A stretch of DNA of 64,000 nt from Moringa oleifera (GCA_021397835.1 JAJFZO010000120.1:549501-613500), one strand, 5' to 3'. Positions 25,746 to 39,145 are shown, numbered from the stretch's first letter. The notes: generated by a model from the sequence alone, not told the origin. Program-made: numbers and translations.

Positions 25746-25790
25746 CTTGATGGTCTAATGTAAAATCATGCCTAAATTGTTATTTACAAT
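19960..25790. repeat. 5.8-kb tandem repeat, copy 2
   Basis: Head-to-tail duplicate of 14171-19959. Differences seen by eye are loss of ~50 bp near its start, about 120 extra bases at ~25,035-25,160 that copy 1 lacks, a shorter second internal segment near 21,900, and scattered substitutions. It ends at ...atttacaatgaag, where unique sequence starts. Confidence 0.92.
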
Positions 25791-28700
25791 GAAGTATAAT
25801 GGGGGTCTCATTCTAAGATACTCCGAAACATTATTAAAATATCCTATTGGACAAGAAGTGCACAACTTATGTGTTGAACAAAGGGCTTATGAGTTGGTAA
25901 TATTACTCGTGATTAGATATCTATTCATGAATAAATAAATAAATAAAAAGGAAGATGTCCATGAAAAAATATATATTTATGTAGACATTTTTGAAGTTGC
26001 AACTAGAATATACTGCAAATTAATGTTACTTTACTTTCACTCAATGTAAAATTCTCTAGAAATTATGGATGTCAAAGAGAGAAAACATCATAATCTTTGT
26101 TCAAACAGTTACTAATAGAAAGAATAAACAACTTTTTAAAGAAAGAATTGTAAACATTATAGTACCTCCATATGTAGTTCCTGAAATAAGATTTATGAAT
26201 CAAGATTAGTTTAAGTAAAGGTACACTAAAAATTTCATCCAAAAGTAATAATCCAGTTATAAAAAAGTTTGCAAGACTAATTGGTTTACCTGATAATTTA
26301 CCATTGACAAAAATATGGAAAGCATAACACCTAGAAGAGGATATTGTCCATTCCTTAGAAAAGCTCCATCAAAACCTATCATTACATTGAGCAAGCAAGA
26401 AAAAAAATAAAAACACGCAAAAACGTATCAATCCAAAAAGATCTCAACAATTTTTATCAGTTTCTTTTGCAAAAATATATGTATAAGGTAAGATTGATTA
26501 GTCAAGATTACTCACTCTATCAAATACCATAAATAATCTAATTCATCTATAATGATATTTTTCGGTTCCATTAGCCATTCCATTGCAATCATATTATCAT
26601 CTTTTGCACATGCACTTTCTTTGTTATAGGACCGCCAAGAGAATACATTGTTCATAGGTATCCTCCTCATCTTTGAGCTTTGATCACCAAATTGTTCAGA
26701 AATAACAACCATACATTAATTTTTAGCCTGGATATCTTCCCTAAGGAAAAAATTATTGTAATAAAAATCTTAACTTTATGATCTAAGGGAATGCAATTAT
26801 GATGAAAGAGAATAATGTATAATATCACAAATTATTTGGCATATGAATTTTAATTAACATATTGAAATTGGAATTAGTAATGAGACATTCAACATAACCA
26901 AGAATATCCTGCTTACCCTTTCAGTGTAAAAAATTGCAATTTTTGCAGTCGAGAAGAATGCTGATAAACCAAGCCGATAAATCACATTGCATATTTCTAA
27001 ATGTCATTTTAACTGAGTGTTTTGGATCATAATATGCAAGGAATGAAGGACAAAAGGACTTTCCTTCTAAACTAAGCCATCTCTTAACTAAAAACTAATT
27101 CACTGGATCCAATATTCAAATTCGCAAATTTAACACATGAATAGCCACTACATTTAAAAAAAAATAGAATTCAAAATTTGAATAATCTATGAAAATTGAC
27201 CTCCAAATCCCCATGATCCAAAATGTACAGTGTTGCTTAATTATTATACCAGTTCAAATTCACAATTAATTCATCTGTTAGTTGGCTTTCAAAAAAATAA
27301 ATGTGATATAATTAAGATTTAAATGTAATTAATGGCATATGAGAGCATGATCCATAGAATCGAATGTTAAAGATTTTTATGAAAAAAATTGTTTGCTTGT
27401 TGAAAAAATATATTAAAATAAAAAATAATAGGATAAGATATCTATTCTTGTGTTGTTCATGTTCTTGGTGAGTAAATATGAAACTAGAAAATCTGAAAGA
27501 AATGGTTGAGTTTTGTGAATTACTTGTAGTGATGAGAAAACTACCATACTCCACATTAAGAAAGCTTCATAGGTTGATCTATAAGAAACTGCAAGAACAC
27601 TAAACTTTGTCATTAAGAAAGTGTTTGTTGCTATGCCTTGGAGAGAGAGAGAGAGAGAAAAAGGCTAATATCTTATAGGGACAAAACCACTGTATGATTC
27701 AAATCTAGCATTTGAAGAAGACTTTTCTTACATGGATTCTTGTAAAGTACTTGAATGTTGCCTTATTGTCACGAGAGCCAAAAAAGATGATAAGTATCTA
27801 ATGAGTGTATTATTATTAGCTCCTACAGGCCTTTTACGTAAGCAAAAGTAGAGATATTCTAATAATGAAAGCACCAAAGATATAGACACCCCGTAGCCAG
27901 GCAACTTGGATTAGCCTAACCAACCAAACATGCATTTACCACTTATGGGGTCCATTATCATCACATCCACTCCTTGTAACACATCATACACTTGTTAATT
28001 TCAGACTATTGATTCCTTAATTATGCTTTGATTAATAACTGTATGTCTTAAACAAAAACTGAACTCAAAAATATATAAAAGTCATTTGCAATAATTAAAT
28101 AAATTAATCAATTTTGTTTACCTTAAATTACGACTGTTTTTCACCGATTTCTTCCTGTACTTCCTCCATTTTTATTTATTATCATGACTTGCATCTTCGC
28201 TTTGTTCTATAGCAACTCAATGCCCCACCTCCAACTTGTTTTCTCTTGCCATTCTTACATTTTCTACAAGTATCAAAAGAAAGATAATAATTATTATGGC
28301 TTAAGCGATAAAAATACGAATAATTAGTAGCATATATCTTAAATAAGATAATTAAAGAAAATTATTTTAATATATGGTCACTTACATGTTAGCACTCTTC
28401 TTTGATGTTGCACTATATTTGAATATTTCTACGCTTCAACTTTCTTCATTTCTCCAACCAAACACGCTCTAGCGCAAATTCCAAAACATATTTAGAACAT
28501 CATATGAATTGAGTCAACAACGTAGTGAAGATCATTTGACATTGAATTAAAGAGAAAAGTGAAAAAAAACTTACTAAAGCTGAGAGAGTGATGATCTAAA
28601 ATGGATGAAACGTGATGCAATGGTCCTCATTCCTGATTTTCCCTCGTCTGTCATTGGTTTTACAAAGATCACCCATTTGGTAGTACTAAAAAAGTTTGGC

Positions 28701-31195
28701 TTCCTCTTCAAGCAGAAGAAATGCCCTACGAGAAGACATGGCGCATGATAGTAAGGGAAGCTTTGGGTACAACTCGAGTAGATAGAAAAATCGTGCACCA
28801 TATTTCCCTAGCTGATGTGGCACACTTGCACTTTTGCTAAGGCCTAACTTGTGAGCTTAACTTGCTCTTTTTCATGGGCTAAGGCGTACAGCTAATTTGG
28901 CCCAATTGTCTAGCTCACGCTTATGGCTTGAGAGCAAAGTAAAGCTTGATTATGGCTTGGATCGACATTTGAAGGCCATAACCTAGTGGGATCACATATA
29001 TGTGATACTCTTGATACAATTAATATAGTTAGTGTTGATACCATTATTAAGGGACATTTTCAAGGTACAACTAACAAATTTTATAATATTTTTATTTATA
29101 TTATTAAATCTTAAAACAACCATGTTAATTTTGTTGAACTTTATCAAATATTATTCAAACGTTTTTAAAATCGAATCAATTATTAAATTAAACAAGAAAG
29201 ATATTCAAAAGTTAGATATTGACGCATGATGGTTGAATAATAAGATTAAAAAATAATATGATTTCGATAAAAAATTAAAATTTTTGTAACAAAATAAGTT
29301 GGATAATATAAATAAATATATATTAGTTTTAATGAAGTTAATGGATCAAAAAGCTCATTTATAATTCAACTGATCAAACAAAGTAATTAGATTCGATATT
29401 TAAAAATATTGTAAAGAGATAACAGCCATAAAAGTTATGATTTTAAGTAAATAATCCCTAATTCCTCATGTTATTCAAAATGGAAAGGGAGTGTTTTCAT
29501 TATAATTTTTTTTAATATTTAATAAATAAAAAATAAAAAAAATAATTAAAAATAAAATGATTTTTATAAAAATCAAGTGGTAATGCAATAGAAGACAAAT
29601 ACCAAAAGAGTGACCGAATGGAAGGAATGACAGATCAAAGATACTTAGGCCAACAATGCTCATATTGTGGTTAGGGCGTTAGGGCACTAAACTCCGCCTA
29701 TTATAAAGCATCATACCATTAAAACTGTCACAAATGGGCGACAAGTGAACATTAAGAAATCAAATTTTTTTTATAAAAGTTTTATGGATTAACTTGATCG
29801 ATTTTTGCTCTTTTTTGTTTGTTTGTTTGGCTTCTCTCTCTTTTCCCTTCTCATCCATAATTAGATGGTTACTTATTAAAAGGACAAATTAATTTATTGA
29901 TTCCTACTAATAAGAGAATTTGTTATTTTTTCTTTATGTGATCCTATGCATCGATGAAGTTGAAATATAAAATTTCAAGGTTCATTGAATAGGTTGTATT
30001 GTATTGCAACTTTTGATCATACAAATATTTTTTGTTGGAATGCATTTTGGAGACGGAAAGTCAAGCAAGCTAGTCATTAGTTTTGATAAACACACAGAAG
30101 AAGACAAGCCTACAACATGTGCAGCATACAATCATTTGGTTACAAAACTATAATTTCCTTCCTTAATAGTTCAAACATACAACTATAATGGCAACCAAAA
30201 CTATTTTGGCTATCATTCAGATTTTGAGGTTACTTAAGAACAAAACTAACCAATTACAATTATACATGTAAATACAAACCATACAAAGAGAGCTATCTAA
30301 TATTACACCATAAATGAAAAGATAAAAATAAAATATTTAATTTCTCATTATACAATCATACCATTAAGAGCTAAAATCCTTTTTATTTCACATGGGATTC
30401 TACAAATTTGGTCAGTCAATGGAATAGGTAATTAATAATCAATATATCGTATGTAGCAGAAGTTTTCAAATCTCAATGATTCCTAACATTCGAAATAACA
30501 AAACTTCCTTACTCGCAATAATTCTTTAAGATACAATGATGAACCCTTTTTTATACTATTATCTTAAAAACATAAAAGTTTTTCAAACAGAAGCTAATTT
30601 CCAAGGGCATAAATAGGATCCAATCTCATATTCTAGTGGTTCACCAGTAACATCTTCTTTCTTAAGGACTTTATTTATTCAAGCTAGATCATTTTTCTTG
30701 GGTTTTGATTTTATGTATTCTTAAATAAAATAACTATGTTGCACCCATAGGATTGTGCCAATGGTTAAAGAGTGAAGATAACTATGTAGGATAAATTATA
30801 AACTCGCACATTAAGCATTTGATTCCATATTGGATATTAGTCTCGTATTTAGAATGGAATGGGTCTTGCAGGGCCAAGGCATCACATTCTGGCTTTACCG
30901 TGTAAGATGAATCCAATTTCTTTAGTGAACTCCCAATTATTAAAAGAAAAAAGTATCTAATGTTTTCTTCTATAATAACAATGACTAGTTTGTATCACAA
31001 GGCCAAAATATGAAACAGGTCTAACTAATAAATCAAGTGTACTTTAAAACAAATTTGGTTTCTATATCAAATCCCCACAAAATGCAATAAAATCCAAGTT
31101 TCCATAAAAGTACCATGGAAGTTTGTAAAGCAATGTACTCCCACCAACAGTAATTTCAAATGCAGGAATTGCTAAGAAAAATAGTGTATAACATA
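25791..31195. other. Intergenic sequence without a recognised gene
   Basis: Both strands were read for recognisable protein motifs and none was found. Open stretches such as 28,801-28,574 (minus) and 26,712-26,512 (minus) are short, lack family motifs and have no convincing splice partners. A GA microsatellite lies at ~27,638-27,658. On the minus strand near 30,640-30,600 a brief open stretch (KKEDVTGEPLEYEIGSYLC) looks codon-like but is unassigned. Confidence 0.6.
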
Positions 31196-31450
31196 TAATC
31201 CTATAAACTAGTCAATCAAAAATTTGTTAAAGGTAAATTATAAAATTTTTTTGACAAAAATCAACTATCAAGATTTCACTAAAATTTGCAACAGGTATAA
31301 AAATAGAATTCAAGTAGTTTATGGCCTATAATCCTATAAACTAGTAGATCCAAATTTTGGTAAAGGCAAACTATAAAAACTTTTTGACAAAAATCAACTA
31401 TTAAGATTTCACAAACATTTGCAACAGGTACAAAAATAGAATTCAACTAG
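31196..31450. repeat. ~128-bp tandem duplication
   Basis: Two diverged copies contain ataatcctataaactag, then a ttttgacaaaaatcaacta phrase, then gcaacaggta and aaaatagaattcaa. The first begins near 31,196 and the second near 31,327. Confidence 0.85.
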
Positions 31451-34400
31451 CCTATAGCCTATGACAAAGATTATCAAATGAAATCTTTGGCTTTCATGAA
31501 GGTAACAATCTTTGAGCAAGTAAACAAAGTTCACATTCTTTAGTAAAACGGAGAAATTGCAAGATGAAAAAAGATTATGATGTCTATCATTAATGCGTTC
31601 TACTCAAATTTTCAAAAGGGAAAATTTATCATCAAACCTTATTTTACCCTCATTTTAAATCTTTGATGCAACATGAGCATTATATATATAATGTCCATAT
31701 AATTAACCTTCTAATAAACCATTTCGTTTCCATAATTTAGAAAGAAAAAGAAGTCTCAAAAATGAACAACAAAAGAAAGATAAAAAGTTATTTCCATAAG
31801 GTTCATGAGCTCAATTTGATATTGCGTGAAAAAATAAGTTTATGTATGATGTCATTACAACTTCAAGAAAAGGATTGGTTTTTTTTCTTTTCCTAATTCT
31901 AAGTGTGAGAAATGAAAAAAAAAAAAAAAGGAAGTAAGACAAAATATGAAGTAAAAAGACTGAATAACCAATAATAATATTAGCATAAAAGCATATGCAC
32001 GAATCTTTCTTTAAGAAAATTGTTAGGAAGTATCGAAGCTCTAGCCCTTATAGTCATAGTTAACTCAACAACCCTTCGAATAAGGGTAGGCTTCATAGAA
32101 AATGAATTTACAAGACGAGGCTCCAGATCAATTATCTCACCTCTTTTTTGAAATCAAATTGAAGGAGCAAGAAGCATCACTAAATGTAAAATGTTAACAT
32201 TATCATAGTATTTACCTACATTTCAAATAACAATAAAGATACCATCAAATCTTTGCAGTGGACAAGGTTATAACTTTATTCAACCATCTTCAGAGTTGGA
32301 TGAAGAATTACCAATAATTTATTAGAAGCACTTCAGAAAAAGATATGGAAACAAAAGTTAAAATATTAGAAGAATTATCATTAATCTATTCAACAACAAC
32401 AATAACTAGATCAAAAATTGGTTTGTTTTCTAATTTTATAAAACATGTTTCCAAGCAAAAACTTTGAAATGTGAATCACATTATAATCCCCAATTGGATT
32501 CAACTAGATCACCCCACTTACCATTTGTTGATTTTCTTTTTTCTCTTTTTCCCCTCATTTGCTAAACTTCACTTTTCTCTCATAACAAGAAAACACGTGC
32601 TTCTTTGATTGCCTACTAAGTAAATTTTCTTCCTTACCTAATAACAAGAAAGAAAAGCCTTATTTTACTTGAAAATTTAGCATCAAGACGAGATCCAATA
32701 ATGCAATAGGAAAAACAGTGCTCGTGACTTGAAGGCCATAAAAAATTGCTTAGTTACATGGATCGTAGTTAATTTCATTATAATGAATGTGGTTTGATTA
32801 AAGAAAGAAAATAACTATTCGAAAGAATTGATGCATCGAAGTAAGTGGCCAACCAATTGCGATGCTTCGTGGGTATTTGAGATCAATCAAATTAGTCTAG
32901 CAGAGAAGTGGTTCCATCAAATGGTAGTAAAAGATTTTTTTTGGAATCCATGGTTGATTTTATGTGTAAGAGGAATGATCAAAAAAGTCAACAAAAATCT
33001 TTAATTTGTTCAAGAAAATGACAAAGAAGAAGCATTAAGATGTTTTTCATTAATATGAAACCAAAACAAGCAAATCAAAATTTGATCTGATTTGCCATAA
33101 ATCTTATTTAATTTAAACCTAAAAATACATTAATACAACTAATACTGAATACAGTGTGATACTATTTCCAAGAAACCCAAACTTGATTTAACTAGCACCA
33201 AATTAAATTAACTCAAAAGTTGATACCACCCCACAACCAAAGAAAAGGACAATGTTTCGAGTGCTTGTAACGAATTAGTCTTGATGAGACAAGAGATTTA
33301 GCATAGTAAATCAATTGATCATGACAATATATTCGTAGCATCAACACTAAACATGCATTTAGAATGTGCAAAATTGTGGTTTAATAGGAAGATTTAAGGC
33401 ACAATGGGTGAAAATGATAAGATCTTGGAGCATATTGTATATGGGGGAGAAGATAATAAAGTGACAATGACAGATATAAGTTACCATTCCTGTTTAGAAA
33501 CAAAATAAATAATAAAAACAAAATTTTCAAGGAGCCAAGAGAAAGAAACAAAAATTGGTAGCATTTGCAAACCTAACCTCTTTTGGGCAAAAAGCCTCAA
33601 TGGATATATATAGCACAATATAAAATTCTACTACTAGATATCATGAGGCAAATAAAAGTAATTGTTCTAACCATAAACTAATGATGTTTTCAAGCATTAC
33701 TCTAAACCTTCCCACAATTTCTTATCTTCTTAGGAATGTTGCATTTACTCAATATGCTTTTTCTAGTTAAGAATAAGAAAGCAATACTAAAGGTTGTTAG
33801 CTAAAATTAGATAACTAATTAAATAAATCACAGCTTTGAAGATCTCATCAAGGTTCAATACAGGAGATGCTTTAGTAGTGCACTGTATAAAGAGATTGTA
33901 ATGCAAAAGAAGGTAAATGGAGGTTGGGCCACAATTAATGTTTGAAGTGGTTCACAAAGCAATATCTTCCTTAGTAGAGGATTGGGTCGCTATATTTTTT
34001 AAGTGCAATTTCAAAGCAAAATAACACTAAAACAAAAGTCAAAAAGTTAAGTTTTGGCCTTTATAAACTCATTGGATCAATATAGTAGCACTTAGTATCT
34101 TCTTCTCTTATTTTTTAAATCAAATAATAGTTATGCTACCTAGATGCACATAATATTGATTATTTGCATCTTAAATTTTAACAAATGGTGGAGGTGGAGC
34201 ATAACCATTAACTTAAGTAGAAAGGAAGTTAGAGATGGCACTCGACTTACAATCTTATGGTGGTAGCACCATGATGGTAGCATGCAACTCTAGAATTGCA
34301 AGTGGATGGGGTGAAGTAGTGGGGCAACAATAACATGTGTGCATGAGAATTGGAATACAATGCCAACATCGATGCTTAGATATTTGCATCACCAGATTCT

Positions 34401-36165
34401 ATGATTTAAAGGCTTAAACTATATTAACCGTAAACTTTTCTTCACAACAATGCATACCAGCAACAAGATCTGAGTCATCTATGTATGTATATGTCCCCCA
34501 TAGCTGGGTACGTGCAATGCACTTAAGGACTCAAGAAGATGATAAGCGAAACTCTAAAATGCAAATCAAAATAGCTCGGGAGTTAAGTTTCGAAAAAAAA
34601 ATGGGTTAAAATTTGAGGGAGAAGGCACTGACTAAAGAAAAACAATATTAACCTGCAATCACAAATGAATTAAAGCAAAAGAAGTGCAATATACCTACCT
34701 TACTCCTAACAGTGCTAAGCAACTCAATAAGAACTTAAAGTGAAATTATCTTTTAAAAAATGAAGTTAGATTAAAGCAATGTTTATAGTTTCTTGATGTA
34801 TCGGGTCTCAAACATTAATTTCTTTTCTTCATTTATCTCTTTTTTCGTGGTCTTACCTTGTACACTACTGCATAACAAGATATCTCCATGTAAACTTGAT
34901 TGAATCCATCTTTTGTAAATTTCAGCATATAGATGAAACAAAGATAACCACATGATAAAGGATGAGAAACTCCTTAGACTAGCTACTTTCCCAAATATGG
35001 CCACCAATCAATGTAATTTCATACACAAGATGCATTTAAGAAGGCAAATTCACATATAAAAATAACATACGGCTTTTCTTTTACAAAATAACCACTACAC
35101 AGCATCATAACTTTGCACTTGCCAGTGAAGTCCTTTAGGTTCCTAGTCCTCCATTGCATCAAAGAATCACATCTCATCTCAATATTTAAATATGTAAATA
35201 TATTCAACTAAGGTCTATATACATGGGGTGTAAAATATTGAATTGAAAAAATATAGTCCCAATTTTATTAGAAAAGCACTTAATGAAGATTTTGAATAAA
35301 CATCCACAAAAGCATCCAAAGAAGAATATTTGTTTGGCCCAATGTGTCTCACACACGTGTGAGAAAAGAGAGACAAGTAAATATGGTAAAATGCTGCGAC
35401 ATCCTAAATACGCCTAAGAAAGGCCATCACAATGTAAGTAGGAAATCACACATCTAGTAAAAGTCTCTAATTGAGCTATAGCATCAAGCAAAAAATAATA
35501 AGCAAAAAAATCTTTTGTGTAACTTAAATATGATAGTTAATAGCAACATTTAAGTTCCAGAGTCTTCTTAGTTTGTTAACATATGGCAACTAAGATATCC
35601 AACTAAACATGGGCATAATATACGAGAGTGACATCTTACAAGGAATTAAGACGAGATAAGCTATTTAAAAGGCCTAGCCAAAAAAAAAAAAATGTTAAGG
35701 GGAAAGAAGAATAAGGATTCACTAATCTGAAGAGATAACTCTAAACCAGTTTAAGCATGAATGCCAAGCTTCATCCCATATAAGGTCTTTTAAATGACTA
35801 TACGAGTCACAATAAATAAACTCATAGCTTTGGCATTACTCTGCTAGCCATCAACAAACCAAAGTTGTTAAAAGTGAAGGCTACTCTAAGGTTAAAAAGA
35901 AAAAAAAAAGGTACCTAGATCTTCAGGCAAAAGAAGTAGGCGCACCTAAGAAAGATGGGTTCCGTATTTATTAAAAATTCATACTGATGCCCATAATACA
36001 TATGAAATGATTTGTATATGAATACTTTAATTAGATCAAAATAGTTTCATACCTTATCTTTAATAAATTATTTTAGTTAATTAGTAAGAGAACTTATTCA
36101 ATAAAAAAATGGTAATGGAATAAGAAAACCTGGTATTGTACTAACATAGTTATCTGTAGTATTAT
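31451..36165. other. Intergenic sequence without a recognised gene
   Basis: AT-rich and without a supported gene. The minus-strand stretch at ~32,145-32,020 stays open and codon-like (it includes EIIDLEPRLVNS) but has no recognised family. The minus-strand open frames at 35,207-35,019 and 35,007-34,783 lie where the missing middle exons of the AAA-ATPase would be expected; their similarity to that protein is too weak to claim. Confidence 0.5.
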
Positions 36166-36169
36166 TAGA

Positions 36170-36242
36170 TCAAAGCGGCATCAATAACTCAAGCTCCAAC
36201 AAGGAAAGTATGGTCGTACAAATAGAATACCATCTTAAAGAT
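36170..36242 (-). pseudogene. Decayed copy of an AAA-ATPase exon
   Basis: On the minus strand this resembles the exon at 36885-36945: both share gaccatactttccttt-like and ggagcttgagttatt words. Its frame is broken. It lies downstream of the Walker A exon, out of the normal order, so it is a local duplication. Confidence 0.45.
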
Positions 36243-36505
36243 CAGGCCTTTTTTTTTTTTTTTTTGTTGCACAACATGAAGGGATTGATGAAGCTTTTAT
36301 TTATCAAAGGAGAAGGAGTTGATGATATAGTTATCCTATATGGACATAGCCACAACTATACACGAAAAAGAAATGGAAGAGCCAAATAGAATAGCTGAGA
36401 GAATCTAGAAGCTGAAATAGTGAAAATGGAACCAAACTACATCAAAGAATACCATAAAAATTTCAAATTTAATTAACTGAATGATGCATTTATATCTCGA
36501 CACAC

Positions 36506-36628
36506 CTTTGATGTGAGAGTAGAACTAGTTATATCGATAAAGTTTGCCCTAGCTTCTGTTGCAAGTGCCTTGGGAAGAAAGGTGTTACCAGTAACAGGAG
36601 GACCAAACAGTAATATCCTTTTGCAAGC
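36506..36628 (-). pseudogene. AAA-ATPase Walker A exon with lost P-loop lysine
   Basis: The exon is 41 codons, has an AG acceptor and a GT donor, and stays open. It encodes [20 protein letters not shown], then [20 protein letters not shown] and K. Plant AAA-type ATPases of the spastin/katanin (meiotic) clade have GPPGTGKT here. In this copy Gly has become Val and the ATP-binding Lys has become Asn, which should abolish nucleotide binding. Length and both splice positions match the family exon, so the exon was copied with its introns. It is followed not by the Walker B exon but by unassigned sequence. The C-terminal exons of the same family are amplified at 38.7-50.7 kb, upstream in transcriptional terms, so the gene is scrambled. 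Confidence 0.8.
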
Positions 36629-36884
36629 CTACAAAATCACTACACAATTAAAGAATGCAAAAAACGGAGCAAATTGCAATTGGAAGCATTGAATAATGTT
36701 TAGTAGCTGTAAAAGATTTCCATGAGAATAAAGCTCTGGCCTCCTTATAGGCTTCCAATGCCTATTGTTAACAGACTATATCAATTAACTTGTAAAAGAA
36801 CTTGCTTAATAGAAAAATGGCAACAAAGAAAAAAACCCTAGGATTGTAGGAGGAACATAGTACCTATAGTACTATTATCAGAGT

Positions 36885-36945
36885 GACGTAAATAACTCAA
36901 GCTCCAGCAAAGGAAGTATGGTCGTCCCATAATTTTTCAACGTGG
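36885..36945 (-). pseudogene. AAA-ATPase exon preceding Walker A
   Basis: It encodes TLKNYGTTILPLLELELFT, aligning with the family stretch TL.ELV.LPLRRPELFT that lies just before the Walker A exon. It is in the expected order relative to 36506-36628, with an intron of about 260 bp. The Arg-Arg-Pro of the family is lost. A decayed duplicate lies at 36170-36242. Confidence 0.55.
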
Positions 36946-37615
36946 TAACAAGGCTAACAATTAATGTAAAAGAAACAGAAAGATGAAGAAGGACAAAACA
37001 AAGAATCAAAGCGAAGTAGAGCAACTCGAAAAAATTTCTAAAAAGATATAATAAATATGAGGAAAAAAGAATAAAAAGGGAGTGAATCAAACCTAACGTG
37101 TATATTCGAAGCGAATTAGAGAGGATTGAAACCAACAAATGTGTTTCAAACATTAATAGAAGAGAGAGACAATTGAAACATTAACAACTATATTTAAAGA
37201 GAGAGAGAGAAATGAAATTTTTGCCAGTAGTTGTTTACCTCTTTAGCTAACTTATATTATCGCCCTTTAGATTTTCGCTAGCCTTGTCTTCAACTCTCAC
37301 TTAGTCATATGCCACGTGTTACTCACTCACAACTTCCCTCCTCTTAGAATTTATACAGCAAAGAATTCTTCCAAAAATTATAAGTCCAAGTTAAAGAAGA
37401 AACCTCGATTGCTACAAGTAGGTGCCATATATTCTTCCATGAAATCAGCACATTGCTCCTACTAAGTTTGTGATCAGTACATCAACCCTTGCTGTTAAAG
37501 TGTTACCACTTAAGGACTAATGCAAAGATTAATTACTTACTAAGTTATAAAAAAACTTTCACAACATACACGACATGTATGATATTACCTTCAAGTAGAC
37601 TTGATGCATGGTTTA

Positions 37616-38545
37616 TTAATTATCTATTCTCAACAACTTCCTCTAAAATAGGCAGAGACAATCAAGGTGACAGAGACAATAATGAGGTGAAAGGATACCA
37701 TGCAAGATCAATCAATGCTTCCTTTGGACCCTCGAGGATTTTCACAAGATTCCCAGCTGTATCTTATATTTTGATCTTGTGCTCTCCTTGTCTTGGAGAA
37801 CCCCCAGTTACACACTCACCATCAACGCTAAGACAAGGTACCTTATAGTGTGTGTTCGTGATGGAATCTTGAAATTCCTGAGAAAATGCTATACACTTTG
37901 ATCCAATGGCCTTCATTTTTCAACATCATTAATATCATTGATGCCATCATTTAGGTCATCGAGGCACTAGCTCTATTTCTTAAAGGCAGAAGATTATAGA
38001 CTCTAATTGTTCAATCATTCAAATTTGTAAGGAAATAGTGCTAACTCCTACTAAAGACTATGTTCTCAATGACTGCTCCCCAAAAAGAAAACTCACTTTT
38101 GTAATCTATTATGAATATCTCCCCCAAGGAGTTACTCACATAAACCAGATCCCCATGTTTGCTAAGGCTTGTAGTAGCAGGAGAGAAAGTGGGGCTTCCA
38201 TCTGAGAAAGGACTAGTGCACTGGCCATGTCAAAAAATGCAACTGGAAATGCAGTTATGCTTCATGCGTGTATGTCAATAATCATGGGAGTAAATGAAAA
38301 AGGATAAACAAGATAAAAAGATGTAGTAGAGAAACCCAGGATGTAGACGAGCCTGTCAAGGGGTTTGCTAGAGAATTGTGTGCATAAACTTCTCTCCATT
38401 TAGGACATCCCAAAGTGTTAATGACTAGTCAGCAGTAGATAAAAGAATTTGATGGCCATACTTTGATCAGCAGACAGCAACACAATCCTTATCTCGAAAC
38501 TCGTTTGCGATTCCCTTTGTCTCAAAATCCCAGATAATGCAACTT
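37616..38545 (-). pseudogene. RBL: RBL (RbBP5-like) WD40 pseudogene, intronless
   Basis: RBL is the plant RbBP5 homologue, a WD40 subunit of COMPASS-type H3K4 methyltransferase complexes. From 38545 down the minus strand the order follows the protein: CIIWDFETKGIANEFRDKDC; SKYGHQILLS; SLTLWDVLNGEK; QARLHPG; FSDGSPTFSPATTS; GDLVYVSNSLGEI; AVIENIVFSRS; a DLNDGINDINDVE-like stretch; VPCLSVDGECVTGG; AGNLVKILEGPKEALIDLAW. These pieces adjoin with no introns, so it is probably a processed retrocopy. Stops replace the Trp of CWSKYG and other residues, and several frameshifts separate the pieces, including one after LAWYP. The N-terminus and the acidic tail are missing. A related piece near 38,560-38,690 may be a rearranged duplicate. 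Confidence 0.82.
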
Positions 38546-38835
38546 CAATTAAAGTACTCAGCTGGTAAAGAATAGCAAAGCAAGTATAAGAATAAGCAAC
38601 AAAAATTTTGAAAAAGATCCTGTAACCACTGATAGAAATTTCTCCATCCAATGGCCATACTTTAACGGAGTTATTGTATTTTGGTGTATTAACATGCAAA
38701 CAACCTAATGATATCTGCCAAGAAAACCACTTTTGCTCCCCTGTATAGATTCTGACAATATCAAGGTGTGGTTAGCAGTAACGTGAATAAAACATATGCT
38801 TCAACTATGACTGTTCAAAAAACCTAATAATTTAC

Positions 38836-39145
38836 CTATACCCACTGGCGGGTTTAAAACCAGCATCTGGATCTTCATTGGTCACATGGACAGCTACACC
38901 ATGAACTTTCCGCCTACTACTTTCTGGCTTGTCAAAATTAAAAAGAGTAACAGCGGCTGATGTTTTCCTCCTACCCTCCACCATGTTCCATGCCATAAAG
39001 TCACCATATTTCTCATCAAATATGGAATAGAACGTGAAATACTACATTAAATGACTATAGAAAAAGTTTTAATTAACTTCACTATGACACCAGAAATTTG
39101 CCAGAGAGAAATACCATCCCGATTGCAACTTTGGGCATCAGATCA
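38836..39145 (-). pseudogene. ACC1 biotin-carboxylase-domain exon fragment, copy 1
   Basis: Homomeric cytosolic acetyl-CoA carboxylase makes malonyl-CoA. This piece comes from the region after the ATP-grasp core of the biotin carboxylase domain. It encodes PKVAIGM, a frameshift, SLWQIS, a diverged stretch, GRRKTSAAVTLFNFDKP, ESSRRKVHGVAVHVTNEDPD and AGFKPASGYR before a GTAAAT donor. The family has GIPLWQIPEIRRFYG, WRKTS and HCVAVRVTSEDPDDGFKPTSG. Frameshifts and stops in the middle make it non-coding. It is not followed by any other ACC1 exon; the neighbouring captured sequence is RBL and AAA-ATPase. Confidence 0.78.

Noticed and set aside
14171..25790. The two 5.8-kb copies as long terminal repeats of a retrotransposon
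   Set aside because: They are directly adjacent with no internal region, have no primer-binding site, gag or pol remnant, and include the end of a DNA transposon-like element.
28574..28801. A 75-codon minus-strand open frame as a gene
   Set aside because: No recognisable motif, splice context or duplicate conservation. Length is within chance expectation for a locally less AT-rich stretch.
34783..35207. Middle AAA-ATPase exons (Walker B region) in two minus-strand open frames
   Set aside because: Only scattered residues fit (such as MRC.SLMQW against MRNEFM..W). The Walker B and arginine-finger motifs are not visible.
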